DNA from: Colias croceus
Taxonomy: Eukaryota > Arthropoda > Insecta > Lepidoptera > Pieridae
DNA: 64,000 nucleotides
Assembly: GCF_905220415.1 (NCBI RefSeq)
Contig: NC_059568.1
Coordinates: forward strand, 14,074,001-14,138,000
Reading direction: 5' to 3'
Part shown: positions 11,649 to 26,600 of the stretch, piece after piece
How positions within the stretch are numbered: the first letter of the stretch is position 1
Layout of the letters: each line of letters begins with the position of its first letter
The notes under the pieces: model-generated
Databases searched by the model: none
The model's input: only the letters and a program-made list of their open reading frames with translations
What the model was told of the DNA's origin: nothing
Position numbers and translations under genes: made by a program

Positions 11649-14600
11649 GTTGGTTGCATCATCCAAAACATACCATCTTTATTAATCATGTAGAAGTTAT
11701 CCTTAATTATTTTACTCGAGTCACGCAATAACTGATTAATCAATTTGGGTTGAGAAAAATCAAGGTCCATTATTACGACGTGAGCAAATATATAATGCAC
11801 CTACCCCTATTTGAGAAAAACAACATGTTCGTTTTAATTAATGAGCACCGAAAAAATCGTAAACAACCTTTAGTATTTTGATATCCGAATATTCGACCTC
11901 GCAAATCATTGTGCACTCAAAGATGACGTAAATTGCATTAAGCCCGTATCCTGAATGCATAGCTCGACTGAATAGCCGTGTTCACCCGGTCGGGGCGACA
12001 CATGGTGGTGGATTGTTCCCGGCAAACGCGATTATAGTTTGTGATGATATACATTGACGCATGACTGATTACAATTTGCAACTCAATCACACAACGTACT
12101 AACATCTTTACGAAATATACACGGTAAATAGCTTTTGGTAGCGGACACGGGCTACTTTATTCCTTTCCATGTCTATTGCTAACTGAGGGGAGGGAAAATC
12201 GATTTGTGGCCGGCGTCACGGATAATGGCTGGAAGTACCTCATATTACTGTATGGCGATGCAATTTTCAGTGTGTCGTTTTTTAACAGACACTTTTCAAC
12301 AACATTGGTTTTCGACTTTGTCATCCGTCTGGTTTTACCATCAAATATGATGTAAAGATGAATGCAACCTTTTACCCAATAGACGGGGTATTAAAGTTTA
12401 GTGCATGCGATGACGCTGATCTTCCTTGTTGCTACTTACATGCGGGTGAACGAAGTTTTGAAGTGGAAAGTGCCGAAACACGAGTCGCGTAATAATCCTC
12501 TTGAGTCACCGACACATATGTAGTCGCGCGTACTTACATGCTTCTCTTAAATGCTACATAGAGAAATTAAAGCAGTTCGAATTAGCTATAGCACTATTCG
12601 TTTTAAGTGCCATATCACACTAGCGGATTGCGAGCGGTTTCAAAGCGGAGCGGGTGCGCAACGAACACGCCGCGGATGCGCAGCGAACACGCCGCGGACG
12701 CGCAACGGTTTCGCTGCGAATAGAAGCGTCAACGTCATTTTGTATACTCTCGCAGAAAAGCCAGCCCTTGCCTAACTTCCATTCAATATTTCCATCGTTT
12801 CTGTAGCACTCCATTTTTTAACCGTACTGTGGAAATGCACTTACTTAACTAAATATGTAATAACAACTGAAGTTGTTGTAAAAGGTGCTATAAAATTGAA
12901 TTACTAGGACTTTAGAATGTAACATACATTCCAAAAGTATGTAACGACTGACCACTTGACCAGTATAATCTCTCCCATAGCAACGTATTTTATAAAGAGA
13001 TTTTGTGAACCTAATTATGAGCAAAGTGATAGTGAGTTGCTGGTTGCTTGATAAAATTTTCTATTCACTGCTATTTATCTAATAATAAGATAGCCCTGTT
13101 TAAGTTAAGGAGCTTTAAAATTTATTTCACTAGTGAACTTTCATAATGAGCAATTAAGTTATCTGATTGCATTTCGACCAAGATTTAATAGATAAAACAA
13201 TACCCTAAACATTAACATGTTATGAAACTCGTAAAAAATAATGATCTCATAATTATTATACTATAACAAGTTATAAGAAACAACCAGCACGGATTCCATT
13301 TTGTTAATGAGTGTACATGACCGCGACGTAAACGTTGCGCATCTGCCACGCGTCCGCAACGAATTCGCTGCGCATCCGCGGCGTGTTCGTTGCGCGCCCG
13401 CAACGTATTCGTTGCGCACCCGCTCCGCTTTGAAACCGCTCGCAATCCGCTAGTGTGATATGTCACTAACCGAGGGGGATTCCACAAAGAGCTATAATAT
13501 TCCAACGCGCTAGTGTCAATATCAAGGGTTAGGCGCGTCCAAATGTCAATGTCAATCTGAATTGTAAATGGGCGTAAAGCCTTTTTAAAATTGCACTTAA
13601 TTGAGGTGTTTCGGTTTTAAATTCTCGGGACAATTATTTACACGATTTGTTTCATAAAACCTGTGTTTAAGTCAGCTAACTCAAAAACTAGGAATCTGCA
13701 GATTTTACGGAGAGAAAGGATTGTTTTGTGTCCCTCGTTTTCTATGTTCGATCTATCTAAAGGTTTTACAAATTTTTGCTCCGCAGCCAACAAAATGTGG
13801 TAGCGGCTTTTTGATTAAAAAATGTGCTGCAGGGAATCTCGTCGAGCTAAAAAAGATAGATTGAATGTATAAAACCGACATTTAGTGCCTTTTCTCATTA
13901 CGCAACTCACAACCTTTTTTTTGCACGACAGATGGACTTCCAAGGAGAACCTTTTGGCGCACCATGAAGAAGACGACCCTCAGTTGTTTGTTGCTTTGTA
14001 CGATTTTCAGGCGGGCGGGGAAAATCAACTGAGCCTTAAAAAAGGTATTGTAGAGCTTTGTAAACATATACATCACATATTTTTATTACTGATTATTTAT
14101 CAAATGCGACTTTTATGCGTAGGTGTGTTGTATCATTATTTGTGTCTTATAAATATTAAGCGTTTAATGAAAATACTAAAACTCATACGTTATAATAACA
14201 GTAATTACGACTTAATATAATGTTTTGTACAAACGACGTTATTTATTTAATGTTAACATAACTTCAATACCATTAAACGGCCATACCTATAACCATTAAA
14301 ATACACGACATTGTAAAACTGCCGTCGCGCGGTCGGTGTAAAGTGCATTTAAAAAATTACAAGTAGGTGCACATGAAATGACGTCATATATCGTAGCTGT
14401 AGGTGGAGGCTACCGACTCTATTACAATGTCCCGCTAGACATGCTTCTGACGAGCGTGTTAACAATGTTTCTGCATTTCAAACACGCGAGGAAAACTCAG
14501 CGAATTGTTAACTTCACACGAACGACGAGAGGTACACTCAATTCTTAAAAACGTCTACAGAAAGTCTGACTAATTTCGAATTGAACGTTCTTCCCATAAA

Positions 14601-17600
14601 AACTTATATCGGTAAAATTGTCGTTGCAACCGTTCAAAGGTAATTGAATTGCTAATGGCCTGTACACACTTTACCGACTTTGCGGGTAGCGTGTTTGCGC
14701 CGGCATTAGGTCGCACAAATAACGGGTGACATGCAGCTGGAAAATCGGGCAAATGGGTAACTATGCTGCAAGGGGTAAGATTCGCTTGCGCTCACGTCGC
14801 ATGCCATTATGTCTGCAAACGTTTATACGGCCCAGGTGAAGGAACAATTTCATTAGTTAGATAGATTTGCGCAATCCGCAATATCGAATAGTAGATACGA
14901 CATATACTTTCCAACTAAAAGTTTTTGACTGCACTCCCTAGAAGTTTGAATATGTAGGAGAGTTTTAAAGCCAAATGAATCCGAAACTATTTCGTTCTAA
15001 AGTAGCAGTACATAGTTGCATTATTTAGTGCGAAGTTGGGAAGGGATCCTTGCATTAATGAAGTCTCGAAAATACTTAGACATTTCCAGCGGCTGCAGCG
15101 CTTCCGCGAATTTCCGGACAAAGGTCTCGAGTATTTTGAAGCACGATTGCTTCACGTGTAAAAGTAAGCTTTTAAGCTGATTAGATCGTTAATTATTTAC
15201 ATTGTATTCCTCATTGTATTCACTGTAGGTTCTGTTTTGTACCTCGCAATTCTAGCGTGCGGAAGGAATATCGTATGATGAAATTTAATATTCAATGAAC
15301 CGTACAAACCACTAGCACTGTTTTGCTTCAAAATGAACAGATACCTTCGTTATTGATATTGTGCATCGATATTACATCTGCCTGAAGCTTACTATACAAT
15401 CTACCTGATAAGACTAAATTTTTCAACTTTAAAACTTTGATTTCATTAATAATTTACATTTACATCAACTTTCATTAACCATACCCTCCTGCAATTTATA
15501 GTCCGCTACGAAGTGAGATCAACTATAAATTCGATTCGATTTTGATAGTCATATCGTAATTCTATTCAATAATATGATACAATTTTCTCCGCGTGGCGAC
15601 CTCATCGTTAATTCTATTGCATTATTGCCGACTTGACTTAATTACATGGCGTCGTGCATAGTTTTAATTAACTTGTGGACATGAAATGTTAAACCTCTTT
15701 GATGGTGTTCTCGAGTCTTAGTAATTAGCTGCGACTCCGGATGCGTGCTTCCACATCCTCATAACACGCCGCAGCGCTCTTGCACACCACCTACGTAACA
15801 ACCTTGTAAGACTGTAACTTTGTCGAATTGAAAGGAAATATAGTTGGGAGACTAATTAAATTCCAGCAGGCCGAGACAAATGGCAGACGAATAGAATAAC
15901 AATTCAATTTCAACTGGATGAAAATTTTGTTCGTGGTCGTCGTCGCCGTTGGTAGGGTGACTAAATAAATCCTTAGCAAAACATCATACGCTTATGTTAA
16001 TTAGTATCGATAGCGGATTCTATTCTATATTATGTCAAGAGATGTTAATCGAACAACACTATAGGCATGTCTGGTTCATTACATACAAAAAAGGATTAAT
16101 GCCATCCGACTACCAATAGATGCCGCTAAGTGTATCATTTTAACCAGCAAAAAATAAAATTAGATTTAATTGCAATTTCATTGCTTTTTATAATTTTTTA
16201 CATACTTTTGTAAATGGAACCTACCTATTTAATTTCATTTTCGCTCGATTTTAACTAATTTTACAGAAAAGTTTATATTCAAAACAACGCCATCTCATGA
16301 AACTACTATAAACAAGTTATTCTCCTCCGATTTGGCGATGCTAAACGAATAATAGATGGCACTACAGACTTTTTACGTTACTTTTCACGCTTTTAACACA
16401 GACTAATAATAATATCACAGACCACAGACTAATAATAATATACTACGTTTTTAATACATAGTCTCATTGCCTTTGCCACCTATAAAAATATTGTAAATGG
16501 GTTAAAGCCGTTATTAATTATTACAAACTGCGTTCCTGTAGCGGCCTATATTAGGTAGGTACCTAGTGTATTGATAATTTTCATACGAAAAATGAATTGT
16601 CGGAAAACTTGCGAGATTGTGTGAATATTTGATTGCAAGATCTCATTACAAAATAATATACAACCACAGACTAATAATAATATACTACGATACAACCTAT
16701 ACTTAAACCGTAGTAAGTATATTATTTCTAGTCACATTTAATTATATATAAATTATAAATAAATATTAAAGGACAATATTACACAAATCGACCTAGTCCC
16801 ACAGTAATCTCAATTAAGGCTTATGTTGTGGGTACTAGACGACGATAAATATAATATCACAGACTAATAATAATATACTACGTATACAAATAATATAATA
16901 TTTTATAAATACATATATAGATAACACCCAGACCCAAAAACAAATAATCAAGTACATCACACAAATATTTGCCCTGACCGGGGATCGAACCCGGGACCGT
17001 CGGCTCAGTAGGCAGTTACTTTACAACTGCGCCAACCGCTTCGTTATAATGATAATAAATCGAAACTAAAGTTAAATACCTACCTACCTACGTCATCTTG
17101 TTTTATTTTCTAAATAATCCTATCAGATTACCTTTATATGTGAAGTATGAACCAAAAAGTTTTGAGATTTAAACCGTAGAAAAGGTTTTGAATGATCCTT
17201 TGCGTTTTTTTTCTTTATGCGCCTAAAATTAAATATTTCGACATCGATTCCCATATGAATGAAGTATTTTCCCGTTATAAAAAGTAGCCTATGTTCATCA
17301 GGTAGGTATAATTTTTGCTTCGAATGATGAAAGAATTTTTCAAATCAGTCCAGTAGTTTCGGATCCTATCCAATACAAACAAACAAACAATCAAATCATT
17401 TCTGTTTTGTAGATAAATACGAAAGTTACTCCGTCATAGTAGGACAAAATAGTGGGACCACGAGAAAATAGGTATTTATTAGATTGAATAAGGCACACGG
17501 TTGAAGCCGCAGAATGAAAGTTGGTAATTTATAAGATTAATTTATTGTAAAATAAACTACTTCATTTTACTTAAACATATTCTATTTATCATTCATTGAC

Positions 17601-20600
17601 TTATCATAAACTTTTGAGTCTAGTACCTAGTTAAGTACTTACCTATTATGTAAAAATTTTGAAAAAAATGTTTTCTTTAGGAAATTATTAGCATTAATTG
17701 ATTACCTTGTCTTGTCATTAATTTATTTACCTACTTGGTAATAATCGGTCGAACACTTGTTTAAAGTTTATTTTCCTTGTCCTTTCCAGGTAATCTAAAT
17801 TATTTAATTTTTGCAGTAGGTAAGTAATTAATTCATTTCGGCTTGAACAGACAAGGCCATTAGGTGAAGCGAGATTGCCAAATATGGGTGATCTGTAGAT
17901 ATACATAATCCACAAGGAAGCATCACATTTGCTGTAGCTTCTTATGGGTAGGTGAACGAAGTGCCTTAAACTACCTAGCCAGGTCTGCAAACTGTAAACT
18001 GTCCATACCCAAGCACCACTCAGCAGCTTTCAAGGGTAGCTTTCGATACAATGCCACTATGGGCTCTTTCAATTTATGCGTTTCGTATCGGACCGCTGCC
18101 GCACGTTTTCCGTGCCGCTAGTTATAACCCGCTGCCCTGCCGTTGCAGTACGGTAGCAGTCCGTTACCAAAATCTTAAATTGAAAGCGTATCTGACTGCC
18201 GTGCGTTTGTATGCTAGTGCTGTTTTAAATTTATTTGACACCAGTTAAGCCATGGACTATGACGAAGAAACATTACTGTTAGTGCTCTTGTTGAAAAACA
18301 TCAAACAAAAAATAAACAAAAACTACGCCTCCGTTATTCCGTATTTCAACCGTCCGTCCGTATTATTACCACGACTTCCCCAGCACAATAATCGCATAAA
18401 ATGCAAAAAAATGGGGTCTAAAACGGTACCATTTTAAGAAAAGTAAAAGCCTAATCTATCTTCTTACCTATACATTATTGAGGGATATATAGTCCTATAG
18501 GGATAAAGTTCAGATTTCCTAGGTAATGTGACGAATCTTATTTATTTAATTCGGACCGTAACTCGGAATAACATACATATAACATACATACATATTTTCT
18601 AAGAATTGTATACAATGCCGGATTTAATACATTGCCGGTAACATAATAATATGTATGATAATTCTTAAAAAAGTACATATTTTAAACATTTCTTAAAAAG
18701 CTTCTAGATATTGCATACAATTCCTAGAGGTTTTGTAAAACACACACTTTTTTTAAAGTTAGTTACTAACATACTTATCACAATAATTATTGTACCTACC
18801 TAGTTACTAATAAAAGTATAAAAATGAATTTTTAAAATTCGTAATAAATTAAAAATAATATCAATTAGTATGAAGATGGTCTATAAAATGGAATGCGCTA
18901 TGTTTACGTGAGCGTGATGTTCCCGCGAACCACGTGGCGACGTTAGATACCTAAATTTGAGTAACGCAGATTTGTGACAGCGTCCTTAAACCACTAGGAT
19001 TTGTATACAATTCCTTGATATCATACATTTCCGGTAACATATACATAATTTCATTTTATTTATTTACATTAAGTATATACATAATTACATACTGATATTA
19101 TATCTACCAGCTACCTATATTACATGTTTTAACTGATGTATTTATTTATTAGTATCTATCATATTAATAGAAATATATCTTTCACATAATATACTCATGT
19201 TAAATTATCATTATATACAATTCTAGACTGAAACTCCAATAGTCACTTGGGGTCACTGAAAATCAGTGGTGGTAAGGTATTAATCACATTGCCATCATAT
19301 ACTGAGTTGGCTCCATTTATCAGGTCACTCACTGCCACATTACAGTTCTTAGGAATAAGATTATTTTTATTTAATTATTTTTCTTTTTATTTCTTTTTGA
19401 TTTCCTTTGTTTATAAATGTATCTCGTGTTGTGATCTTGACAATAAATGTGTTTTATTTATTTAATGTCTCTTACTGCATGCTTTTCATGCAGTTGTCCG
19501 CACCATATGTATTGTGGTCTTTGTCCATACACACTTTCTCCAAAGCCCTGCTTTGGTCATGTTTCATGTATAAGCTCCTGTATAGTAGTAAAATTTAATC
19601 AAATATTTAATTCTTATTTCTTGAAATTTGGTATAGTATTTTTTGTGTGATACAAATCAAAACTAACAGTCAGGTTAGGTAGACTACAACCAACCAACAG
19701 TAGGTTAATGAAACACTTGACTCGACTGTAAGCTTGTATTGAACTGCTTAAACTGTAGAACAACAGGACTATATATTCTAGACGCACACATACAATAGAT
19801 TACACACTACACTGTAAACTGTAGAATTAATATTAAAGACATGATAGTTCATTATATTTTGTAGTCTTTGATTATTTATACAACAGACTAGAAATAAATA
19901 CTATGTATGCGATTATACCTATTCTAGCCATCCATTTTCGTGTTCCTTAAAATTAAGTACATCTTAGTCAAAGGGCAACTTATGGTGCCCTTGCCCGTAA
20001 TGCATTCATAATTTCAAGTTGAATGTTTGTCATTCTTTATGTACCAAACACAGTCACGGCCACGGCGCTCATTCCATTTTACTGGTATTAAAACAGATGA
20101 AATCCTTCATGATCCCATATCCTTCTAAGTAGCAAATGTAGAAATCCCTTTCTTGTGTCTACAATGTTTTTGTGGAGAATCGTATTATTATTTACATTTG
20201 GGATGGATTAATTCTTCTCCTCTCTTGAACAAATTTGTTATTGCGAACGTAAGCAATAAGTCTGTAATAAAACAATCTTTAAAAATCATGTTTGTAAAAA
20301 TTTATGTTCTGAGAAAATATCAGTTTACCATATAAAGCTTATTTTCTGCCTGTAGATTCTACATAACCTCACAGTCCATCCATAAACCTAACATATTTAG
20401 CACTTATTTTTAAAATATTAGTCAACAATTAAAAACGAAAACAAACAAAGCTTCTCGTTTTGGTTTTGACAGAATCTCGTAAATAAACTGAACTAAATAC
20501 CAGTCATAATAATGTACTCTGTGACTAAATAAGTCAGTTTACTTTGTTTATTTAAAAATCCGAGTAGGTATTTATTATTATGTTGATTGACACTTGACGC

Positions 20601-23600
20601 CACAGACTTGAAAATAAAAGGTACGTGTACATATATTTACATTAGTGCCATCTAGTGGCTCTGGAAGGAAAAGAACTTCAAGTCTGTGTTTAACGTGCCA
20701 TCTAGTGTGTTAAAAGCAAAAGACCAAGAGATATAATCGAACATGTAGTACGTTTTTTCCCCACTGGCGCTTTAATTGCGCAAATTCATAGTGCAACTTT
20801 TTTTGTATGGAGTGAACCGTCTGTTGTATACGTAGTATATTATTATTAGTCTGTGCTATAGGTTACTTCATCAAGGGAAGACGTGTTTCAAAGTTAATTG
20901 AAACGTCAGGGCTATTGTTATCAATACATGTGGCATAGTAAAGGCACAAGTACAAATAGGTTATAGAAAGCTTTGAAACCCTTTTACGTCTTACAATGAA
21001 AATTAAAAACACTATTGTAGGAAAAGCCATTAAGCACAGCTTTTACATCACCTAACAGGGATGACATGAAAACATTGATAATAATGCTTTAGAAAATGCA
21101 TCACGTTTTACAAAGAGGTGTAAGAACAAAGGTTTTTCAGCGTGATGGTCAGATGTAGCACATTGAAGGAGGCGTATTTTTAAATTAACCCCGTATATAA
21201 GCGAGGTAACAATGCAATTAGCGCTCAGACGGCTTGCATCGCCCTTAATGAATGGGGACATTGATAATGGATTTTACCAAGGTCTATTATGTGTGGTGAA
21301 GGCTTTGTCTATTCAATGTGTCAGGGAACACCTAACCCGATTTACATTTCATACGTGATGTGTCCTCACATTAAGTCGGGCTTGTTTGTGCGATCTTCGC
21401 TATTATACGATGTTCAGCCATACGTGAAGGTTAGTTTGGCAGCTTTCATATTAAACTTGCAAATTTTGTACGTGTGTGGTGTGTCACTATTTCCAGTAAA
21501 TGGTTAATATTTTGCACGCAGTAATCCTGTTTCGCGGATGCGAAGTTTTGAGAAATGCGAATTTTGATCGGCAACTGCTAAATATCTCGCAACGTAGATA
21601 TTACGTTCATTCGCTTATTTTGCTAACATGTTAATTAAGACGTCATGCTAACTTAAAATATTAAAACGTAAATGCTTGAATATAATTCCTATATTTTTTA
21701 TCTCTATATTGTTTACTTTCGAGAAAATCTCTTTGCGGGCGTACAAAAAGACGATGCATTTAATCGCTAAATGGTAACTGAATTTCCCGTTTCTTTTTCA
21801 CAAACCCGATAAATATACAGTCGGTTATTATTGCAGAAATATTTTATACGTACAGTAAATCCGCAGCCAATGTTGCAGCGACAGAAAGCTCCGCCACTCG
21901 GATTATTATTTGAGAGCTTTTTATTTGAATGTACTAAGCCGCGTAAACCTTCTAAAATGTATATTGGAATAAAATTTTTAGCTTCTCCGCGGTTTTTAAC
22001 GTTTATCACAATTATGCTCAATTTAAGGGAAAAATGTTTAAAACTAGGCTAATAAGTACCAGAGTATTTAAGTCCATTTAAAGCAGGCTTGGCATTTTCT
22101 GGAATTGCTGTGCGCCGCCTCGTGGGAAATCTCGTAGATACAGGTGGTACTTGTCTCCATCGTTTAGGTATTTCACTCGGAATTAGGTCTGGAGTGCATT
22201 TATCGTTAATGATAATTGTAAAGTACGTTTTCAGGTTACGGGGCGCATTGTAGTTCTTTCTGTTCTGTTTAAATGTTGCGTGTACTTCAAGATTTTTAAT
22301 TGCGGCCGTTTTCTGAATCTAGTAGGAAATTTCTTTTATGCGGTATATACAATAGCCATTTTTAAAATTGTTACGATTTAGACTTGTCGACTTAAATACT
22401 TTGCTGATGCTGCAAGCAATTGATGTAATTGCAGAATGGGCTCGAATGTCTCTGGAAATTTCATGAATAAGTTTAGTTACATTTTAATTATTTTTAACGG
22501 CTCTTATTCGTGTAGGGGTAAATAGACATAAAAAGCGACATGCAATCTAAAAGTATTTAGTTTGCACAAGTTACGTAATATAAACACATGCGTTAATTAA
22601 AATTTCACTCATGTAAAATGTCGCTAGCATAAGCTCATAGGGATTATACAAATATTTCATTATATTCCGCTTGCGCTCGCAAAATAGATAATTGATATTG
22701 AATATTAATAACGTCAACACATTGTTCACATAATTCGCTGAAATTGCTCACAATGTTTCACCATTTAAAATTATTTAGTGAGAATAATAGCGTTGAAATT
22801 ACATTCTCCAAATTAAATGTGATGCAGAAATGATCGACAAATGCGAATGGATGATTAATTTTTCATTAGCGTTTAATCGCTAACAATAGATTTTGGATTA
22901 ACTCTTTATTACGTTAATTGGTGTAGCTTCATATTTGAAAATTTAAATGAATAGAAATATTTGGAGCCTGAATTGGACTTCGCTGCCTCAGGATTTTTTG
23001 ACTTTCTATTCTTTAAAATTTTCAATTACATATTTGTCACTATTATAATGCTATTTAACATTAAATTAGTTTAATTAAACGCTATAGCGAACATTATTAT
23101 TGGCTCTTATTATCTAGTATATGTATACTTTGTATCTTGGTAGTAAATAATCCATAATTATCGTGTATAGGGGAGCAAGTGCGCATAATGAGCTACAACA
23201 AGAGCGGCGAGTGGTGTGAAGCCCACACGCTCGCCGGTGGCGTCGGCTGGGTGCCCAGCAATTATGTGACGCCGGTCAACTCGCTCGAGAAGCACTCGTG
23301 GTACCACGGGCCTATATCGCGCAACGCGGCCGAGTACCTGCTGTCCAGCGGCATCAATGGCAGCTTCCTGGTGAGTGCACTAGTGTAGCTCCCCCTGTAT
23401 AGCGTGTCTACTTGAATTTACTAACTAGAGTTTGAGCTGACGAGGTGATTGTCAAATATGGGAAGATATTTCCAAATTGTTTTGTATGCGTGTTGCTTGT
23501 GGTTTTTAAGGAATAGAAAATATGGTGTCTTGTGAGTAAATACGTCTTGTTGGTCCCTGGAGGATTAACGAATTTATGTATCCTTTCCCTCTCTGTTCCT

Positions 23601-26600
23601 AGACCATCCCTATATTTCCGCCATTAATCTTATTCTTGTTTCATTCTTTCTTAAAGCGGACAACGTATTTGCAGAAGCTTTATCTTTGCAGGTGTTCAGG
23701 GACTATGCATAATGCTCTAATATAAAAGAATCAGAAAAGTTTAAACTTGCAAGCAACGTGAATAGTTTCTGGAGCGATAGATAATGCTATTGCGGTTACG
23801 TTTGCAAGCACGCTAGCTTTAAACAGTTATTCTTCAAGAAAATACTTTGCGGAGTACAGTTGAAGGATTTCGAATTATTTAATACGAGCTGGTATAGCGT
23901 ATTCTGCGGTGGGATTAAATTGGCCGGCTCGAGTCTGCGAAGTACTAAGCTTTCTAAAGGAGATTAGCTTTGTGGGATAGCAATAGAACTGTATACACGT
24001 AGTAGGAGTATTGGTTTTACCTATTTTTCGTTTTGTTGATGAATAAGATGCTTAGGTTAAAGGATATATTTTTATCAAGACGTGCCTGCTAATTACTTCT
24101 TTAAATAATTAAAACTCGGTACATTTTAATATATTTGGTAATATTAATTTTGTCGATATACTTGTATTACAGCCATGTATGTTTTATTCGACGTGTAAAT
24201 AACGTCGGTATAATTTAATAACGGCCGATATAACAACGTTTGTTCAACGCGTGAATAATATATAACTCAAACCCTAGCTCATCCTGCAATTCCGCACAGA
24301 TAAACAATTTCCTACAGCACGAGCGACACATCCGCAGGTAACTTACTTGCCTTCCGTCTATATACCAAAGTGCATTATTTTACAATCCCCTCAACAGGTT
24401 CAAAGCATTAACATCAAAACAGATTCATGTATTTTTATTTCACACAGCCGGGACGTTAAAACCAATTTGCATACAATGGCCAAGTTTCCAGAAATCGCCG
24501 ATATTGTAATCAACGTTGCATTAGCAAATCCCTTTACCGCGTCACTCGTACGCTCGTACGGTTATAGGATTTAACTGTAACGCCGTTGATGTTTCCGCGA
24601 ATCTCTGCTAAATTTGGTAATGTTATGAAAGTTGCTCTGTCATTGTTTGGGCCTAAAATGGTGTATAGATTTTTTATAAAAATTTTCGAACAGTCTTTAG
24701 ACTAAGAAATCTATAATATAAAAATGAATCCCAAAATGTGTTGGTAAGCGCATAACTTTAGAACAGCTGAACCGATTTCTTTAATTCTTTTTTTTTTATA
24801 TTCCTTGAAGTACGAGGCTGGTTCTTATGTAGAGAAAACGTGAATATGTACCACGGGCGAAGCCGGGGCGGACCGCTAGTTTTAGATAAAAATTGAAGTC
24901 CCGTGTCCTCTTGTGGGGTGACGGACAGATACATTATTCATCTGTTTGGCTGATCTATGTTCTTTATGGACAAGTAGGTAATTAGCCTTCTGTGTTCTCC
25001 TGGACCAAGAATTTTTTTCTTCATCTCCACCAGATATCGAACCAGGGTTACAGACCCTCAATTCTACGCTCACGCGTCTACAACTATGGAACTTCAGCGA
25101 GAAGGCGGTCTAAGAAATGTTATAATCATTTTGTCAATAAATATAACTCGATTTTTTTGAATTAATAATTACGAAATATGTACTTTTGTCACGCTATAAC
25201 GTAAACTTAGTTGTATACTTGGAATTTAGCTCAAACTTCTAATGCACTTGTATTAATTGACGCAGCTAAGTAATGGAGTGGCTTGTAACATGGTATTCAA
25301 TGCATCTTGCATTGACGTTCGCAGCACTCGGCTTCCATACAACGGCTTAGCTGTGGAGCGCTGAATATACCTCGATGTGCTACGTGCGGTATTGTATAAT
25401 CTAAGTGCTGTTAATAATCGTATTATATAGTATGCTAGGGTGTGCAGGAATATTCCCTAGCAACACGGTTCCTAAGATGGCTTAGGTTTAGAGGATGGAA
25501 TTGAGTAAATTCGATCAGAAATGCGGATCAAGCTAGCGATGTTTAGTATTTTGACGAGAGTTTAAATGAAAAGTGTATTTCAATAAAATTCATTTATTTC
25601 ATACTTACGAATTTCTCTTTGAAAATGCATAGAAATATCATCAAAATAATTGAAAAGAGCCACTATTTCTAGCTTTTCTATGCATTGGAGATGAATCAGA
25701 CAAAAATAATCTAGTCTTTTATTAACTTTCAATTCATTATCGTCTAGTGCTAGTTCAATGGTCCTTCAATTGCATGAGAGCTTTTATAGAAACGAGAAAA
25801 TAGTAAATTTTTCGTGCAGAATTTATTTAAACAAATTCTAGGTAACAAAATGGCAATTTTTGAATTGGGTCAGTCGTATCGGGGGATCACGTGATGACAA
25901 TCTTTGCACGCATTTCGCTGATGTCTCTAGTTTTAGACGCCGGCTTTGCTCGCAAGGTGGAGGGAAGCTAACCTTATACTACTTACAACTCACTTATAGC
26001 TTATGTGCAATTTGAAGCTATCATCTATTTGTCCAAATGTCATGCAATTCTTGCAAACCTTTAAAGATGTCACAATGCTTTCACAGGTTTTGTTCTTAAA
26101 AGTGATCACAAGGGATTCCTGAATCAATTGTTTGATTCAATCAAAAAATGTTAATATTAGATACATATTTATTTTATGTGGCTATATATCATGTTAATGT
26201 CATTAATTTCTTCCATTCACACCAAGCTTACTATACTTACCAAAATCACTTTTCCCATATTGTGAAGGGACACGTTTAATCCTTTCTCCGTCCAACCCCT
26301 AAACGCCTTCCGTATCTTATTTCCTATAGCGATGAATACACTCGACCAATATCTGTGACGGAAACGTATGGGCCCCGTTTGTCTTGCTAGGTATAGCAGA
26401 AGAGCCTTTCATTAAGATTACCTATCATAGATTGATGGAAGTATTGAGAATTTGTTCTTTAGTTTGTGTAGGCATAATTAATCTGTTTTAAAACACTGAT
26501 AAAATTAGACTAAAATATTTTTTTTAGTGGTTAGCAAATTGGTGCTCCTGGCGTCCTGGGTTGGATTCTTGATTCGAAAAGTGTCTTTTATAATAGTGAA

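Larger units (their letters stand above)
14045..23170 (+). other. Abl intron 2
   Basis: 9.1 kb. It contains a degenerate Helitron-like piece (about 17262-17420), a tRNA-derived SINE (16858-17045), a likely MITE (18066-18194) and scattered copies of a 'CACAGACTAATAATAATATA' motif. I found no other exon-like sequence. Confidence 0.75.

Noticed and set aside
12551..12814. Arginine- and alanine-rich short frames on both strands
   Set aside because: They arise from the GC-rich subrepeats of a foldback MITE.
16980..17042. tRNA gene on the minus strand
   Set aside because: Has A and B boxes but no closing acceptor stem, and continues into an AT-rich tail. It is a SINE head.
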